Source: Virgibacillus natechei
GTDB taxonomy: Bacteria > Bacillota > Bacilli > Bacillales > Amphibacillaceae
Direction of reading: 5' to 3'
DNA: 64,000 nt
Assembly: GCF_026013645.1 (NCBI RefSeq)
Contig: NZ_CP110224.1
Location: 496,001-560,000 of the forward strand
Shown here: piece after piece, positions 34,426 through 42,876 of the stretch
How the letters are laid out: every line of letters starts with the position of its first letter
How positions within the stretch are numbered: the stretch's first letter is position 1
Translations under genes and position numbers: made by a program
Notes under the pieces: generated by a model
The model's database searches: none
What the model was told of the DNA's origin: nothing
The model's input: only the letters and a program-made list of their open reading frames with translations

Positions 34426-34947
34426 TTAATCTGCTAATTTATCGGCAAATGCTTTAACATATGGTGGTAGATCCGGTGGGCGGCGGCTGGATATGATGTG
34501 ACCGTCAACCACTACTGCTTCGTCACTCCACTCGGAACCAGCATTCGTCATATCATCTTTGATGCCAGGAGTGCTTGTTACCTTTTTACCTTGTAAAATC
34601 CCTGCAGAAATAAGAACCCAGCCTGCATGGCAAATTTGACCAATTGGTTTCTTTTGATTATCCATAATCTTGATGAAATCCAAAACCTCAGAATAGCGCC
34701 TTAATTTGTCTGGAGCCCATCCGCCGGGAACAAGAATCCCGTCATAATTCTCTGCGTGAACGTCAGTAAAGGCATATGCAGACTCGGCAGGCACACCATA
34801 TTTTCCAATATACTTTTTATTTGCTTCTTTTCCAACTAAATCAACTTGGGCGCCCTCTTCTTGAAGGCGTAAGACCGGATACCAAAGCTCTAGATCTTCA
34901 AACTCGTGTTCAACAAGTGCGATGACTTTTTTATTTTTAAGTCGCAT
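34426..34947 (-). CDS. DJ-1/PfpI family protein
   Basis: 173 residues, type-1 glutamine amidotransferase-like fold. Nucleophile cysteine in GQICHAGWVLISAG (about residue 107), acidic partner in VALVEHEFEDLE (Glu near 14) and ILVPGGWAPDKLR. Homologues such as B. subtilis YfkM/general stress protein 18 act as protease, chaperone or glyoxalase-type deglycase; the activity is not settled. GGAGGGA precedes ATG 34947. AAAATCC...GGATTTT just downstream is a possible terminator. Confidence 0.9.
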   Translation of the reverse strand: MRLKNKKVIALVEHEFEDLELWYPVLRLQEEGAQVDLVGKEANKKYIGKYGVPAESAYAFTDVHAENYDGILVPGGWAPDKLRRYSEVLDFIKIMDNQKKPIGQICHAGWVLISAGILQGKKVTSTPGIKDDMTNAGSEWSDEAVVVDGHIISSRRPPDLPPYVKAFADKLAD

Positions 34948-35026
34948 GTAATCCCTCCATTAGATGATAATTCCAGTTTAACAGAGGTTAAGAACGATTT
35001 CGATTTTCATGCCAAAAAACCGTCCA

Positions 35027-35449
35027 TTATTTCTTGTTCTGCAATTCCTCATTCAAGGAGGCTTCCACCTTTTTGAAATATATATAAAAACCTATCCAAA
35101 CTAAGGTATAAAACGCAATCCACACGAGTGCGTTGCTGAGAATTGCGAGAGGTGTAAAGGGCACCCATCCAGTCGAAAGCGCAATGATAAAATAAATAGT
35201 AATCGACAGGCTGAAGTGGATAACCGTTTGTTTTAAATAACTCCAGTCATGAAACTCAAATATAAAAGAAGATAATCCAAAGTAAATGCCAATAATGAAA
35301 CTGCCCAACATACTCAGCCAAATTTCTGAAACGGTAGCATCTACTCCATAAAATTTGACAAAGGAAAGGACAATAAATGTATAAATTCCTCCTACAGCAA
35401 TCCCGGTTGTGGCCCGTTTTAGCACTTCAACGATCATATGCTTGCCCAC
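35027..35449 (-). CDS. DUF3021 family membrane protein
   Basis: 140 residues with four TM helices (about 13-32, 43-62, 72-90, 100-120) and a charged C-terminus. DUF3021 proteins are regularly encoded with a LytTR regulator, as here: its start lies 23 nt inside the end of the LytTR gene. Thought to modulate the LytTR partner at the membrane; mechanism unknown. Confidence 0.85.
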   Translation of the reverse strand: MGKHMIVEVLKRATTGIAVGGIYTFIVLSFVKFYGVDATVSEIWLSMLGSFIIGIYFGLSSFIFEFHDWSYLKQTVIHFSLSITIYFIIALSTGWVPFTPLAILSNALVWIAFYTLVWIGFYIYFKKVEASLNEELQNKK

Positions 35450-35888
35450 CCTTCATCAGCTTTTCCTTTATGGCTGCCACATATTTTCTTGTAATGTATT
35501 CTTTATTTCCAGAATGAAAGTAAACACAAAGGTTGCCGTTAAAAGATAATTCGAAGCGCTCGATACGATTTACATTTCCAATAACTGATTTAGAAAAACG
35601 TGTAAAGTCATGGGGAACCAGTATTTCCTCTACTTCATACAACTTCATTTTTATTTCAATTGTACGATCTTTTAATGTAGCAAATATCTTTCTCTTTTCA
35701 GCATAGACAAAATCGACCTCATTCGGATCGAGAAGTATCGTCTGATCCAATTCAACACCAAATAAACGCTGCTGTCTTCGCTTCTTTACAACCTTCACAA
35801 TTTCCTCCAGTTCCTCCGTCCATTCCTTTGCTTGAATGGTCAGCGTAGTTTCCTCATGCTTATCATCGATATCAATGTTCACTTTCAT
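35427..35888 (-). CDS. LytTR-domain transcriptional regulator
   Basis: 153 residues. The C-terminal LytTR DNA-binding domain starts about residue 50 (VDFVYAEKRKIFATLKDRTIEIKMKL) and includes FTRFSKSVIGNVNRI and KEYITRKYVAAIKEKL. No receiver domain: this is the stand-alone type paired with a DUF3021 membrane protein. GGGGGAATGACCTGATG region provides its ribosome binding site. Last-but-one gene of an ABC-transporter operon that it probably regulates. Confidence 0.88.
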   Translation of the reverse strand: MKVNIDIDDKHEETTLTIQAKEWTEELEEIVKVVKKRRQQRLFGVELDQTILLDPNEVDFVYAEKRKIFATLKDRTIEIKMKLYEVEEILVPHDFTRFSKSVIGNVNRIERFELSFNGNLCVYFHSGNKEYITRKYVAAIKEKLMKGGQAYDR

Positions 35889-35909
35889 CAGGTCATTCCC
35901 CCAGTAATT

Positions 35910-36656
35910 CTAACCTATGGCTTGTTTTAAAAAAGCTGGATAGCGGAGCAATGCTATCATAAATCCTGCTAATCCAAATCCAAAAAGGACAAGCGACACT
36001 TGAAAAAGATCCATATATGACAATGTGCCTGCCATGGCATCTTGAAACGCCTGATGTGCCCAGGATTGTGGCAGGAATTTACTGATCGTTTGCATGAATG
36101 CAGGCATCGTGTCGAGTGGCATCATTTGTCCGCCAAGTAACCCTCCACCAAGCGCAACCACTTGTGTGAATGCAATCCCCATGTTATTTGTTTTCACAAG
36201 CATAGCGAGTCCGAGTCCCATTCCAGTTACGGTAAATGTTAATAAGACAGATAACAGAAGCAAGTGAAATGGCTGCTCCAAGGGTATGTTATAGACAAGT
36301 TTTCCGAATAATAACAAGATAAAAATCTGTATGAAAACGATAACCATGTTCGGAATCCATTTTCCCAGTAAATATAAATAAGGGGAAAGTGGTGTGCTTG
36401 CGATCCTGGCTGTCATCCCGAGATTCCGATCCTTAAGAACCGTTTCAACCATATTAATCATGATGAAAAAAACAAACATAACGGTATAGCCTGGTACGAT
36501 CGATAAGATAATTTGTTCACGTATGGTTGCTTCAGTTCCGGAAGTAAGTACAGCGATAAATAAAACGGTGAAAATAATCGGTAAAATCAACATCCAAAAT
36601 AATAGTCCTCTGTCTTGAAGATATTTTTTCATTTCAAGAAAAATCAATGCTCTCAT
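35910..36656 (-). CDS. ABC-2 type transporter permease
   Basis: 248 residues, six TM segments, cytoplasmic N-terminus MRALIFLEMKKYLQDRG typical of ABC2_membrane exporters. Internal GLGLAMLVKTNNMGIAFTQVVALGGGLLGG is the family's re-entrant/TM4-5 region. Pairs with the ATPase encoded 30 nt upstream. Exported substrate unknown; a peptide, antibiotic or lipid is usual for this type. Confidence 0.88.
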   Translation of the reverse strand: MRALIFLEMKKYLQDRGLLFWMLILPIIFTVLFIAVLTSGTEATIREQIILSIVPGYTVMFVFFIMINMVETVLKDRNLGMTARIASTPLSPYLYLLGKWIPNMVIVFIQIFILLLFGKLVYNIPLEQPFHLLLLSVLLTFTVTGMGLGLAMLVKTNNMGIAFTQVVALGGGLLGGQMMPLDTMPAFMQTISKFLPQSWAHQAFQDAMAGTLSYMDLFQVSLVLFGFGLAGFMIALLRYPAFLKQAIG

Positions 36657-36686
36657 GATAAAACCTCCCTATTAGTTTAACATAAT

Positions 36687-37589
36687 TTAATCTCGTAGTT
36701 GGCTGCCGGTTAAGGAGAAGAAAACATCCTCTAGCCGTGGCTGAACAAGTTCTAATTGCTCTAATTGCACGTTTTTCCTTTGGCAATGATTTAATACGGC
36801 CTCCATTGCTTCTAGAGGGGTTCTGGTCGCAAGTAAATATCCGCCGTCCTTGTTTTCTAATGTTCCAAACTGCCTGATGTTTTCTGGCAAACTGTTTATC
36901 CCTTTAATGAAAATGGAAGGGAAAATATTCTTTTGTAATAAGCCTTCAATACTTCCATTTTCAATAATGTCCCCCTGATCTATAAATGCAACTTCATCAC
37001 ATAGCTGTTCAACTTCTTCCATATAATGACTGGCATATATAATCGTACAACCTTTTTGTTTAAGCTGTTCGATCATTTGAAAAATATAACGACGTGATTG
37101 CGGATCAATCCCAATGGTTGGCTCATCCATAATAATGATCTTTGGTGTATGCATGAGAGCACAGCCAATATTCAGACGGCGTTTCATTCCACCTGAAAAT
37201 GTAATCACTTTGTCATTACCTCGTCCGGATAATCCGATATCTGCCAAGACTTCAGATGCTCGGGTCTTTAGTTGCTTTCCTTTTAACCCATACAGCTTAC
37301 CAAAAAAATACAAATTATCTAACGCGGACAATGTTTGTTCCAAGCAGATTTCCTGGGGGATATATCCAAACTGTTCTTTCTTTTTTCTATCGATAGTTGT
37401 TGCGCCGATGTGAACTTCCCCTTTATAGTCTTTAATGACGGAAGCAAGGATTTTCATTAACGTTGATTTCCCAGCACCGTTCGGACCGACAAGACCGCAG
37501 GCAATCCCGTCTGGAATGGTAAGGGATATATTTTTCAATGCTTGTGTGCCACCACCATAATGCTTTTGTATATTATTCACTGTCAGCAT
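36687..37589 (-). CDS. ABC transporter ATP-binding protein
   Basis: 300 residues, single ATPase of the DrrA/CcmA branch. Walker A LVGPNGAGKSTLM, Q-loop FGYIPQEICLEQTL, signature TFSGGMKRRLNIG, Walker B KIIIMDEPTIGIDPQ, H-loop IYASHYMEEVEQL; a C-terminal extension of about 80 residues. First gene of the four-gene unit ATPase-permease-LytTR-DUF3021. AGGAAGTG upstream of ATG 37589. Confidence 0.92.
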   Translation of the reverse strand: MLTVNNIQKHYGGGTQALKNISLTIPDGIACGLVGPNGAGKSTLMKILASVIKDYKGEVHIGATTIDRKKKEQFGYIPQEICLEQTLSALDNLYFFGKLYGLKGKQLKTRASEVLADIGLSGRGNDKVITFSGGMKRRLNIGCALMHTPKIIIMDEPTIGIDPQSRRYIFQMIEQLKQKGCTIIYASHYMEEVEQLCDEVAFIDQGDIIENGSIEGLLQKNIFPSIFIKGINSLPENIRQFGTLENKDGGYLLATRTPLEAMEAVLNHCQRKNVQLEQLELVQPRLEDVFFSLTGSQLRD

Positions 37590-37698
37590 TATTACACTTC
37601 CTTTTCTTTTTTTCCATTATGTCATGAGGGTATTTTTAATACTTGGGAAAGTGAATAACATACCGTGATTTATGTATGAAGAGACAAAAAACATACAT

Positions 37699-37730
37699 AA
37701 AAAAACATCACCTAGTTGCAAGTGATGTTT
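37699..37730 (-). terminator. Terminator after the zinc-ribbon protein gene
   Basis: AAACATCAC / GTGATGTTT, 9-bp stem, with TTTTTT on the minus strand; 15 nt past the stop codon. Confidence 0.85.
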
Positions 37731-37745
37731 CATGAAAAATTTAGT

Positions 37746-37994
37746 TCAGTTTCCGCCGTACTCACCGTGTTTGATGAAGGTCTTCTCATCCTCAATCAGG
37801 CCACAAGAGCCACATTGGATCCTGTATTTCGGACCATTATAACTGGTATGAAAAACTTCTACACTTTCATTCGTATAATTATTCATAACTTCACCAGTCT
37901 GTGCATCTAATTTAACGGGTTTTGCGACTTGTTCGATCATGTTGAACCTTGAACGATTTGTTTTACAATTGGGACATCGGTATGGTTGGTTCAT
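37746..37994 (-). CDS. Small zinc-ribbon protein
   Basis: 82 residues. CPNC at 6-9 and CGSC near 62-65 form a likely four-cysteine zinc site; between them is a beta-rich segment with [18 protein letters not shown]. The frame reaches 38009, but GGAGGTG sits 7 nt before ATG 37994. Monocistronic with its own terminator. Family unknown to me; a nucleic-acid or protein-binding role would fit the fold. Confidence 0.7.
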   Translation of the reverse strand: MNQPYRCPNCKTNRSRFNMIEQVAKPVKLDAQTGEVMNNYTNESVEVFHTSYNGPKYRIQCGSCGLIEDEKTFIKHGEYGGN

Positions 37995-38097
37995 TATAAA
38001 CACCTCCATCCCATATTATTCCTAATTGTTATTCTTTTATTTATATTGTCTTAGTGGTAAGGCATTGTGAGAATGGTTTATCAAAACCTGGGCAATT

Positions 38098-38544
38098 TCA
38101 ATCAAACCACTTTCTTAGTTTGGAAAAAAACGACTCTGTTTCATGCTCATTGTTTATTATTTCCTCTTCAGGCTCTTCTTCTATAAAAATTTCTTCTTTA
38201 TCAATCGCGTAATCATACGTTAAGACAGCACCAATATCCGTATTGTTTTCTTGATTCGTAATGGTGGTGTACGGGATGCTGTGTTTATTTGCCAGATCCT
38301 TTTCTTCCTTTAAGAAACGATGGGCAACATGTCCGTTGATTAATAATTTGGCATCTTTATGGTTCTGCATGGCTTCTTCTAATTTAGCTAGACCTTTATC
38401 TGACATTACCTGTCCTTTTGAAAGAGCAAGTACAATTCGTTCTCTGAGTGTGCCTAGGAATTGTTCCCTCTCTTCTTCTTTCGGTCTCCGTGTTCCATAA
38501 ATTCCCTCTGTGAGATAATCGTCCACATTTTTCTTATTGCTCAT
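38098..38544 (-). CDS. yueI: YueI family protein (DUF1694)
   Basis: 148 residues. VDDYLTEGIYGTRRPKEEER and FLGTLRERIVLALSKGQV at the N-terminus, then AKLLINGHVAHRFLKEE, are characteristic of YueI/DUF1694. No enzymatic role is known. The C-terminal third is strongly acidic (FIEEEPEEEIINNEHE) and ends in an aromatic/basic KLRKWFD. AAGTGAGGC lies before ATG 38544. Confidence 0.85.
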   Translation of the reverse strand: MSNKKNVDDYLTEGIYGTRRPKEEEREQFLGTLRERIVLALSKGQVMSDKGLAKLEEAMQNHKDAKLLINGHVAHRFLKEEKDLANKHSIPYTTITNQENNTDIGAVLTYDYAIDKEEIFIEEEPEEEIINNEHETESFFSKLRKWFD

Positions 38545-38607
38545 AGTTATGCCTCACTTCTTATACTTGTAATTTTATTGTACAAAGTCCCTGTATGAGA
38601 TGCAATG

Positions 38608-38639
38608 AAAAAAGGTGTCCTAATTTTAAGGACACCTTT
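38608..38639 (-). terminator. Terminator after the YfhD-like gene
   Basis: AAAGGTGTCCTTA / TAAGGACACCTTT-type stem (about 11 bp, AT loop) followed by TTTTTTC on the minus strand. Confidence 0.85.
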
Positions 38640-38648
38640 ATATTACTA

Positions 38649-38822
38649 TTATTTATTTCTTTTTGCGCGTTTATCAGCTGCGCGACTTCTTGACTGCGCT
38701 TCTTTATCCTCATGATCAGCGAACTCTTCTGCGAATTCCACATCTTTGCCATCTTTCAATTGGCTTTTTGGTGTCTGTGCGAGAAAGCTATTTTTTGCTT
38801 TATTGTGTTCGTCTCTTCCCAA
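38649..38822 (-). CDS. yfhD: YfhD-like small protein
   Basis: 57 residues, highly charged. GKDVEFAEEFADHEDKEAQ followed by SRSRAADKRAKRNK fits the conserved half of YfhD proteins, small polypeptides of sporulating bacilli of unknown role. I place the start at TTG 38822 (MGRDEHNK), 6 nt after GAGGTGA; the frame's GTG 38831 overlaps that site. Divergent from the DnaJ-finger ORF at 38920. Confidence 0.75.
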   Translation of the reverse strand: MGRDEHNKAKNSFLAQTPKSQLKDGKDVEFAEEFADHEDKEAQSRSRAADKRAKRNK

Positions 38823-38919
38823 AGGGATCACCTCACTTCATTATTTTCATGATTAGTATGTGTAGAAGCATTTTTTCACATACTAGGACTATCCAAATAA
38901 ATATAAGGAGGAATCTACA

Positions 38920-39093
38920 TTGAACAGAGAAAATACGTGTAAGGCATGTGAAGGAACTGGGATGTTGGCAGATGATGAGGGATGGCAGTACAGTTGCAGT
39001 GTTTGTGATGGAGATGGTGAATATTCGGAATCGGATGCTTCAAGGCCGGCGAGAGTAAGGTCTGTTGATGAGAATAATCGATTGCTGGATTAA
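38920..39093 (+). CDS. Mini-protein with a DnaJ-type zinc finger
   Basis: 57 residues, missed by length cut-offs. CKACEGTG (residues 7-14) and CSVCDGDG (about 29-36) are two CxxCxGxG repeats, the unit of the DnaJ cysteine-rich domain, enough for one zinc site. No J-domain. TTG 38920 follows ATAAGGAGG by 8 nt, and a strong terminator follows the stop codon, so the gene is complete. Possible protein-disulphide or chaperone-like function; inference only. Confidence 0.75.
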   Translation: MNRENTCKACEGTGMLADDEGWQYSCSVCDGDGEYSESDASRPARVRSVDENNRLLD

Positions 39094-39094
39094 G

Positions 39095-39140
39095 AAAAAG
39101 ACTACCTGTTTCCATATAGGCAAACAGGTAGTCTTTTGTT
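39095..39140. terminator. Bidirectional terminator
   Basis: AAGACTACCTGTTT / AAACAGGTAGTCTT stem with T tracts on both strands, between the mini-protein and the converging coat protein gene. Confidence 0.9.
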
Positions 39141-39749
39141 TTAATGCGGCATGTTTCCTTGAATGGGTGCAAAGCCATTTATAATCGCTTGCATATCTGC
39201 TTGCTTCAGCTGTGGAACTTGGTAATATTGATTCTTATTCTGATATAAGAACACTTCGTAGGCCATTTCCACCATGTTCGGAACACTATCTGCAAATACC
39301 CTTCTTAATACAGGGTTCGTTGTCTCTAATGCTGTTGTGGTGAAAGTTGTTGCTCCTGCTTTTAGCACGCTCATCATATAGCCTGAGACACATTGATCAT
39401 TAATTTCATTTACAGATTGAGCAGGCGTCGTTGGCTGTGATGGTTGTAGTCCGTATGTGACATTATTGCTTTGTGTCATGTTGTAGACTTGCGTATCCAC
39501 CGTAGGTTTTTGTCCTGTTTGTAATGTTTCAACAATCGTGTTATACGTTTGCGTTAAAAATGCTTTATGCTGTTCAAGCATCGTTTTTAATTCGGGGTCT
39601 TGGATATGTTGTTCAAATAATAAATATTGTTCCATTCCCCCTGTCAATGTAGATAAGGCCTCTTCAGCATCAAAAAGCTCGTGTCCACCATGTCCTTGCC
39701 AGTCGGGCATTTGTGAGGAATCGTGTAAGTTTTGTTCTTGATTTTGCAT
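39141..39749 (-). CDS. CotF-like spore coat protein
   Basis: 202 residues. The layout is that of CotF/ferritin-like coat proteins: a four-helix region with GMEQYLLFEQHIQDPELK and MLEQHKAFLTQTYNTIVETL, a Gln/Pro/Thr-rich linker (about 95-112), and a second helical part VSGYMMSVLKAGATTFTTTAL with NPVLRRVFADSVPNM and a tyrosine/glutamine-rich end (YQNKNQYYQVPQ). AAGGAGGCAAAAAC before ATG 39749. Expected in the spore coat. Confidence 0.85.
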   Translation of the reverse strand: MQNQEQNLHDSSQMPDWQGHGGHELFDAEEALSTLTGGMEQYLLFEQHIQDPELKTMLEQHKAFLTQTYNTIVETLQTGQKPTVDTQVYNMTQSNNVTYGLQPSQPTTPAQSVNEINDQCVSGYMMSVLKAGATTFTTTALETTNPVLRRVFADSVPNMVEMAYEVFLYQNKNQYYQVPQLKQADMQAIINGFAPIQGNMPH

Positions 39750-39938
39750 TGTTTTTGCCTCCTTAAAGTAGTCTTGTTTATCTTTGTCAAAAAAAATTTA
39801 GTTATGCGCACTTATTTATGTTGTATGGCTGTCTAAGATGCCTTTGGGGGAAATTGTTAATCCAAGCTGAAACCTTTTTTGAATCATGCTCGTAGAAGTA
39901 AGTAGCTAAAAGAAAAATGAATACGAGGGATGTTTACG

Positions 39939-41204
39939 ATGAAAAAAGGTGTCATTTTATTACTATTGTTTGTTGTAATGGGATGTAGCGATCAGGATCC
40001 AGAAGAATCCAGTTCGCTAATAGGCGCTTGGTCTGGAACGATTGAGATTCCGGAACAACCGCTTATGATTAAGGTGGAATTTACTAATGATGATGAATTA
40101 ACGGGCACAATCAGTATTCCTGCTCAAAGCGTCCAAGATTATCCGCTTTCCATCGTAAATGTAGAAGAGGAAGAGGTTATGTTTACGCTGGAAATACAGG
40201 GGCAGTCGATCACATTTGACGGGGAGATAGAAGGAGAATCGACCATTGCAGGAACGTTTATGCAGAGTGGACAGTCGTTCCCTTTTGAACTGACGAAAGA
40301 GGACGATGAGGTAACGGAAGCGGAAGAAGATGGAACGTTTCTTGAGGTTGAAACAGATCTAGGACCGCTATATGGGCAATTAGAAACGCCTACCAGCGAG
40401 GGAGAATTTCCAATCATGATTATTATTCCAGGATCTGGCCCGACAGATCGTAATGGCAATTCCCCAGGCGTCCAAAATGATAGTCTAAAACTTTTAGCCG
40501 AACAACTTGCAAAAGAGGGAGTCGCTAGTGTCCGGTATGACAAACGTGGAGCTGGAGAAAATGAACAAGCTGTCATTTCAGAGGAAGAGATGACATTTGA
40601 TCAATTTATCGAAGATGCCGTTGCATGGGTGAACATGCTTAAGGAAGATGAACATTTTACGGAGGTTGGCATTATTGGGCATAGTCAAGGTTCATTAGTT
40701 GGCATGTTGGCTGCACAGGAAAGTAATGTAGATACATTTGTTTCTCTAGCAGGAGCTGGTCATCCCATCGATGAAGTTATGTATGACCAACTAAGTGAAC
40801 AGCTTCCAGATGATTTGCTGAATGAAAGCGAAGAAATTTTACAACAGCTAAAAGAAGGAAATCAGGTCGAAAATGTTAATCAAGAATTGCAGGGAGCATT
40901 TCGGCCATCGGTTCAACCTTTCTTGTCTTCATGGATGAAATACGATCCTGCAGAGGAAATGGAAAAGCTGGCTATTCCAACGCTAATTATAAATGGTGGA
41001 CGTGACATACAAGTTCCAGTAAGTGAGGCTGAATCACTGTATGGGACAAATGTCGACGGGGAACTTGTTATTATTGAAAATATGAACCACGTTTTGAAAG
41101 AGGTACCGGAAAATCGAGAGGAAAATTTGCAATCATATGTAGATCCAGATCTCCCACTTGCCGAGGGACTAATGGCTGAACTTGTTGAATTCTTAAAAAA
41201 ATAG
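39939..41204 (+). CDS. Lipoprotein with C-terminal alpha/beta hydrolase
   Basis: 421 residues. MKKGVILLLLFVVMGC is a lipoprotein signal with cysteine at 16, so the mature protein is anchored outside the membrane. Residues about 30-125 are a beta-rich domain (IGAWSGTIEIPEQPLMIKVE), followed by a hydrolase: oxyanion region IPGSGPTDRNGNSPG, nucleophile IGHSQGSLVGM (about 245), Asp in LIINGGRDIQVPV and His in MNHVLKE. ATG 39939 is preferred over 39930, which abuts GAGGG. Substrate unknown, likely an ester. Confidence 0.88.
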   Translation: MKKGVILLLLFVVMGCSDQDPEESSSLIGAWSGTIEIPEQPLMIKVEFTNDDELTGTISIPAQSVQDYPLSIVNVEEEEVMFTLEIQGQSITFDGEIEGESTIAGTFMQSGQSFPFELTKEDDEVTEAEEDGTFLEVETDLGPLYGQLETPTSEGEFPIMIIIPGSGPTDRNGNSPGVQNDSLKLLAEQLAKEGVASVRYDKRGAGENEQAVISEEEMTFDQFIEDAVAWVNMLKEDEHFTEVGIIGHSQGSLVGMLAAQESNVDTFVSLAGAGHPIDEVMYDQLSEQLPDDLLNESEEILQQLKEGNQVENVNQELQGAFRPSVQPFLSSWMKYDPAEEMEKLAIPTLIINGGRDIQVPVSEAESLYGTNVDGELVIIENMNHVLKEVPENREENLQSYVDPDLPLAEGLMAELVEFLKK

Positions 41205-41290
41205 CTGTTACCAAGAATAAAAAAAAGTAAAATGGAAGCAATTATGCTACGATAGATTAAAGACATAAATCCTATAAAAATGGGGGTTAC

Positions 41291-42241
41291 ATGATGCAGA
41301 AAAAAGATCCAATCCAACTAGATAATCGCATTCATTTGATAGATGGATTTGATTTAGATGTACCAGATAGAACAGGCTCCTATGTTATCGATGAAGAAGC
41401 ATTAACGATTGTTGAAACAGGTCCTAGTCCATCGATAAAACATGTTAAAGAAGGATTGAAAACATTAGGTTTTTCTTTGGATCAGGTAAAATATATCATT
41501 GTTACCCATATTCATCTTGATCACGCTGGTGGAGCAGGTTTATTAGTAAAAGAATGTCCGAATGCCACTGTGGTTGTTCACCCACGAGGGGAAAGACACC
41601 TAGTGAATCCGAAGAAATTGGCGGCAGGAGCGAGAGCTATATATGGCGAAAGTTTTTCGGACTTATTTGATCCAATTATCCCTGTTCCCGAAGAGCGATT
41701 ACTCGTAAAAGGAGAAGGGGACACGCTTCAAATTGGCTCAGCATGTACACTTGAATTTTTGGATACACCAGGACATTCCAAGCATCATTTCAGTATTTAT
41801 GATCCTATAAGTAAAGGAATGTTCACTGGAGATACAGTTGGCATCCGCTATGAACAGCTAATTCGTGAAGGTATTGATTTGTTTCTTCCTTCTACTTCGC
41901 CAAACCAATTCGATCCTAATGCAATGCAAGCTTCTATTGACCGGATGATGGATATGAAGCTAGAGCGGATTTATTTCGGTCATTTTGGTATGACGGAAAA
42001 AACAGATCAAGCGTTAGATCAAGTGTCAGAATGGTTGGATATATTTGTCGAAGAAGGGGAGCGAGTTGTGTCAGAAGGTAAGGGGTATGACGTTCTTGCT
42101 AAAGCCTTGTTAGGAAGAGTTAGACATCACCTCCGGGAATTTGATATTCCGGATGAACACGAGGCCTATATCGTGATAAATTTAGATATGCAGGTTAGTG
42201 CACTTGGAATTATGGATTATTTTAAAAAGCTAAAGCAGTAG
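41291..42241 (+). CDS. MBL-fold metallohydrolase
   Basis: 316 residues. Zinc-binding HxHxDH in IVTHIHLDHAGG (about 73), a histidine in VVHPRGERHL, DTPGHSKHHFS and GMFTGDTVG, then YFGHFG, all in metallo-beta-lactamase order. Probably a hydrolase of thioesters or small esters; substrate unknown. ATGs at 41291 and 41294 share one GGGGG site. Starts 86 nt after the lipoprotein gene and ends in a terminator. Confidence 0.9.
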   Translation: MMQKKDPIQLDNRIHLIDGFDLDVPDRTGSYVIDEEALTIVETGPSPSIKHVKEGLKTLGFSLDQVKYIIVTHIHLDHAGGAGLLVKECPNATVVVHPRGERHLVNPKKLAAGARAIYGESFSDLFDPIIPVPEERLLVKGEGDTLQIGSACTLEFLDTPGHSKHHFSIYDPISKGMFTGDTVGIRYEQLIREGIDLFLPSTSPNQFDPNAMQASIDRMMDMKLERIYFGHFGMTEKTDQALDQVSEWLDIFVEEGERVVSEGKGYDVLAKALLGRVRHHLREFDIPDEHEAYIVINLDMQVSALGIMDYFKKLKQ

Positions 42242-42245
42242 ATAT

Positions 42246-42278
42246 AAGGCTCCATACCTTTGATAAGTATGGAGCCTT
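42246..42278. terminator. Terminator between MBL and nucleotidyltransferase genes
   Basis: AAGGCTCCATAC / GTATGGAGCCTT, perfect 12-bp stem with a 9-nt loop, at a convergent junction; T-rich on the plus side. Confidence 0.85.
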
Positions 42279-42294
42279 ATTTATATGGGTGCTA

Positions 42295-42876
42295 CTATTT
42301 CATCCATTGTCTAATAATGTTAGCTGTGCCTGCTTCTTTGGAAGCATTAAGCAAATAATTTAAATCCATGATAGCTGTATCAAACTTATGAATTTGGAAC
42401 ATTCTTTTCGCCCACTCATAGTCACTTGTCCAATCCGGGTTATCCGGCTGAGAAACTAAAGCAGACTCTAAACGATGGATAATTATGTCTTCTATTCCAA
42501 TGACGAAGATATTTCTTCCATTTTCTAATTCAATACTGATTACTTTCTCCTTATTCCCCTCTAAAAAGTTAGCTGGAATTTCAATGGATATTTCTAATTT
42601 TTCGTGATACCAACTGCGACCTTTTCGGGCGAATCCAAGATGGTTTGTTAATAGATCATCGAATTTATCATGCCCATCTGTGATCAAGTCTATATCATAC
42701 GTTGTATAATTATTTCGTGTGTAGATTTCTACAGATAAGCCACCGACAATTATTGGTTTAATATTATCTTTTTGAAAATACGCCGTTAACAAAGCACATA
42801 TTTGCAGCATTTTTTCATGCTTTGATAAGACTTCAAGCCCCTCAAATTCATTTTTTAGTTCATTCAGCTGGATCAT
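42295..42876 (-). CDS. Nucleotidyltransferase-fold protein (DUF6036-like)
   Basis: 193 residues. IIVGGLSVEIYTRNNYTTYDIDLI (about 40-63) carries the nucleotidyltransferase hallmark GG-x-S followed by a D-x-D pair; IGIEDIIIHRLESAL is the usual downstream helix. Such proteins occur as toxin or antitoxin halves that nucleotidylate tRNA or proteins, and as stand-alone enzymes. Its start overlaps the end of the small basic gene by 17 nt, so the two are one operon. Candidate toxin-antitoxin pair, not proven. Confidence 0.75.
   Translation of the reverse strand: MIQLNELKNEFEGLEVLSKHEKMLQICALLTAYFQKDNIKPIIVGGLSVEIYTRNNYTTYDIDLITDGHDKFDDLLTNHLGFARKGRSWYHEKLEISIEIPANFLEGNKEKVISIELENGRNIFVIGIEDIIIHRLESALVSQPDNPDWTSDYEWAKRMFQIHKFDTAIMDLNYLLNASKEAGTANIIRQWMK

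Noticed and set aside
38915..39178. 87-codon minus-strand ORF over the DnaJ-finger mini-protein
   Set aside because: No RBS, crosses the bidirectional terminator, and the plus-strand frame has two intact zinc motifs.
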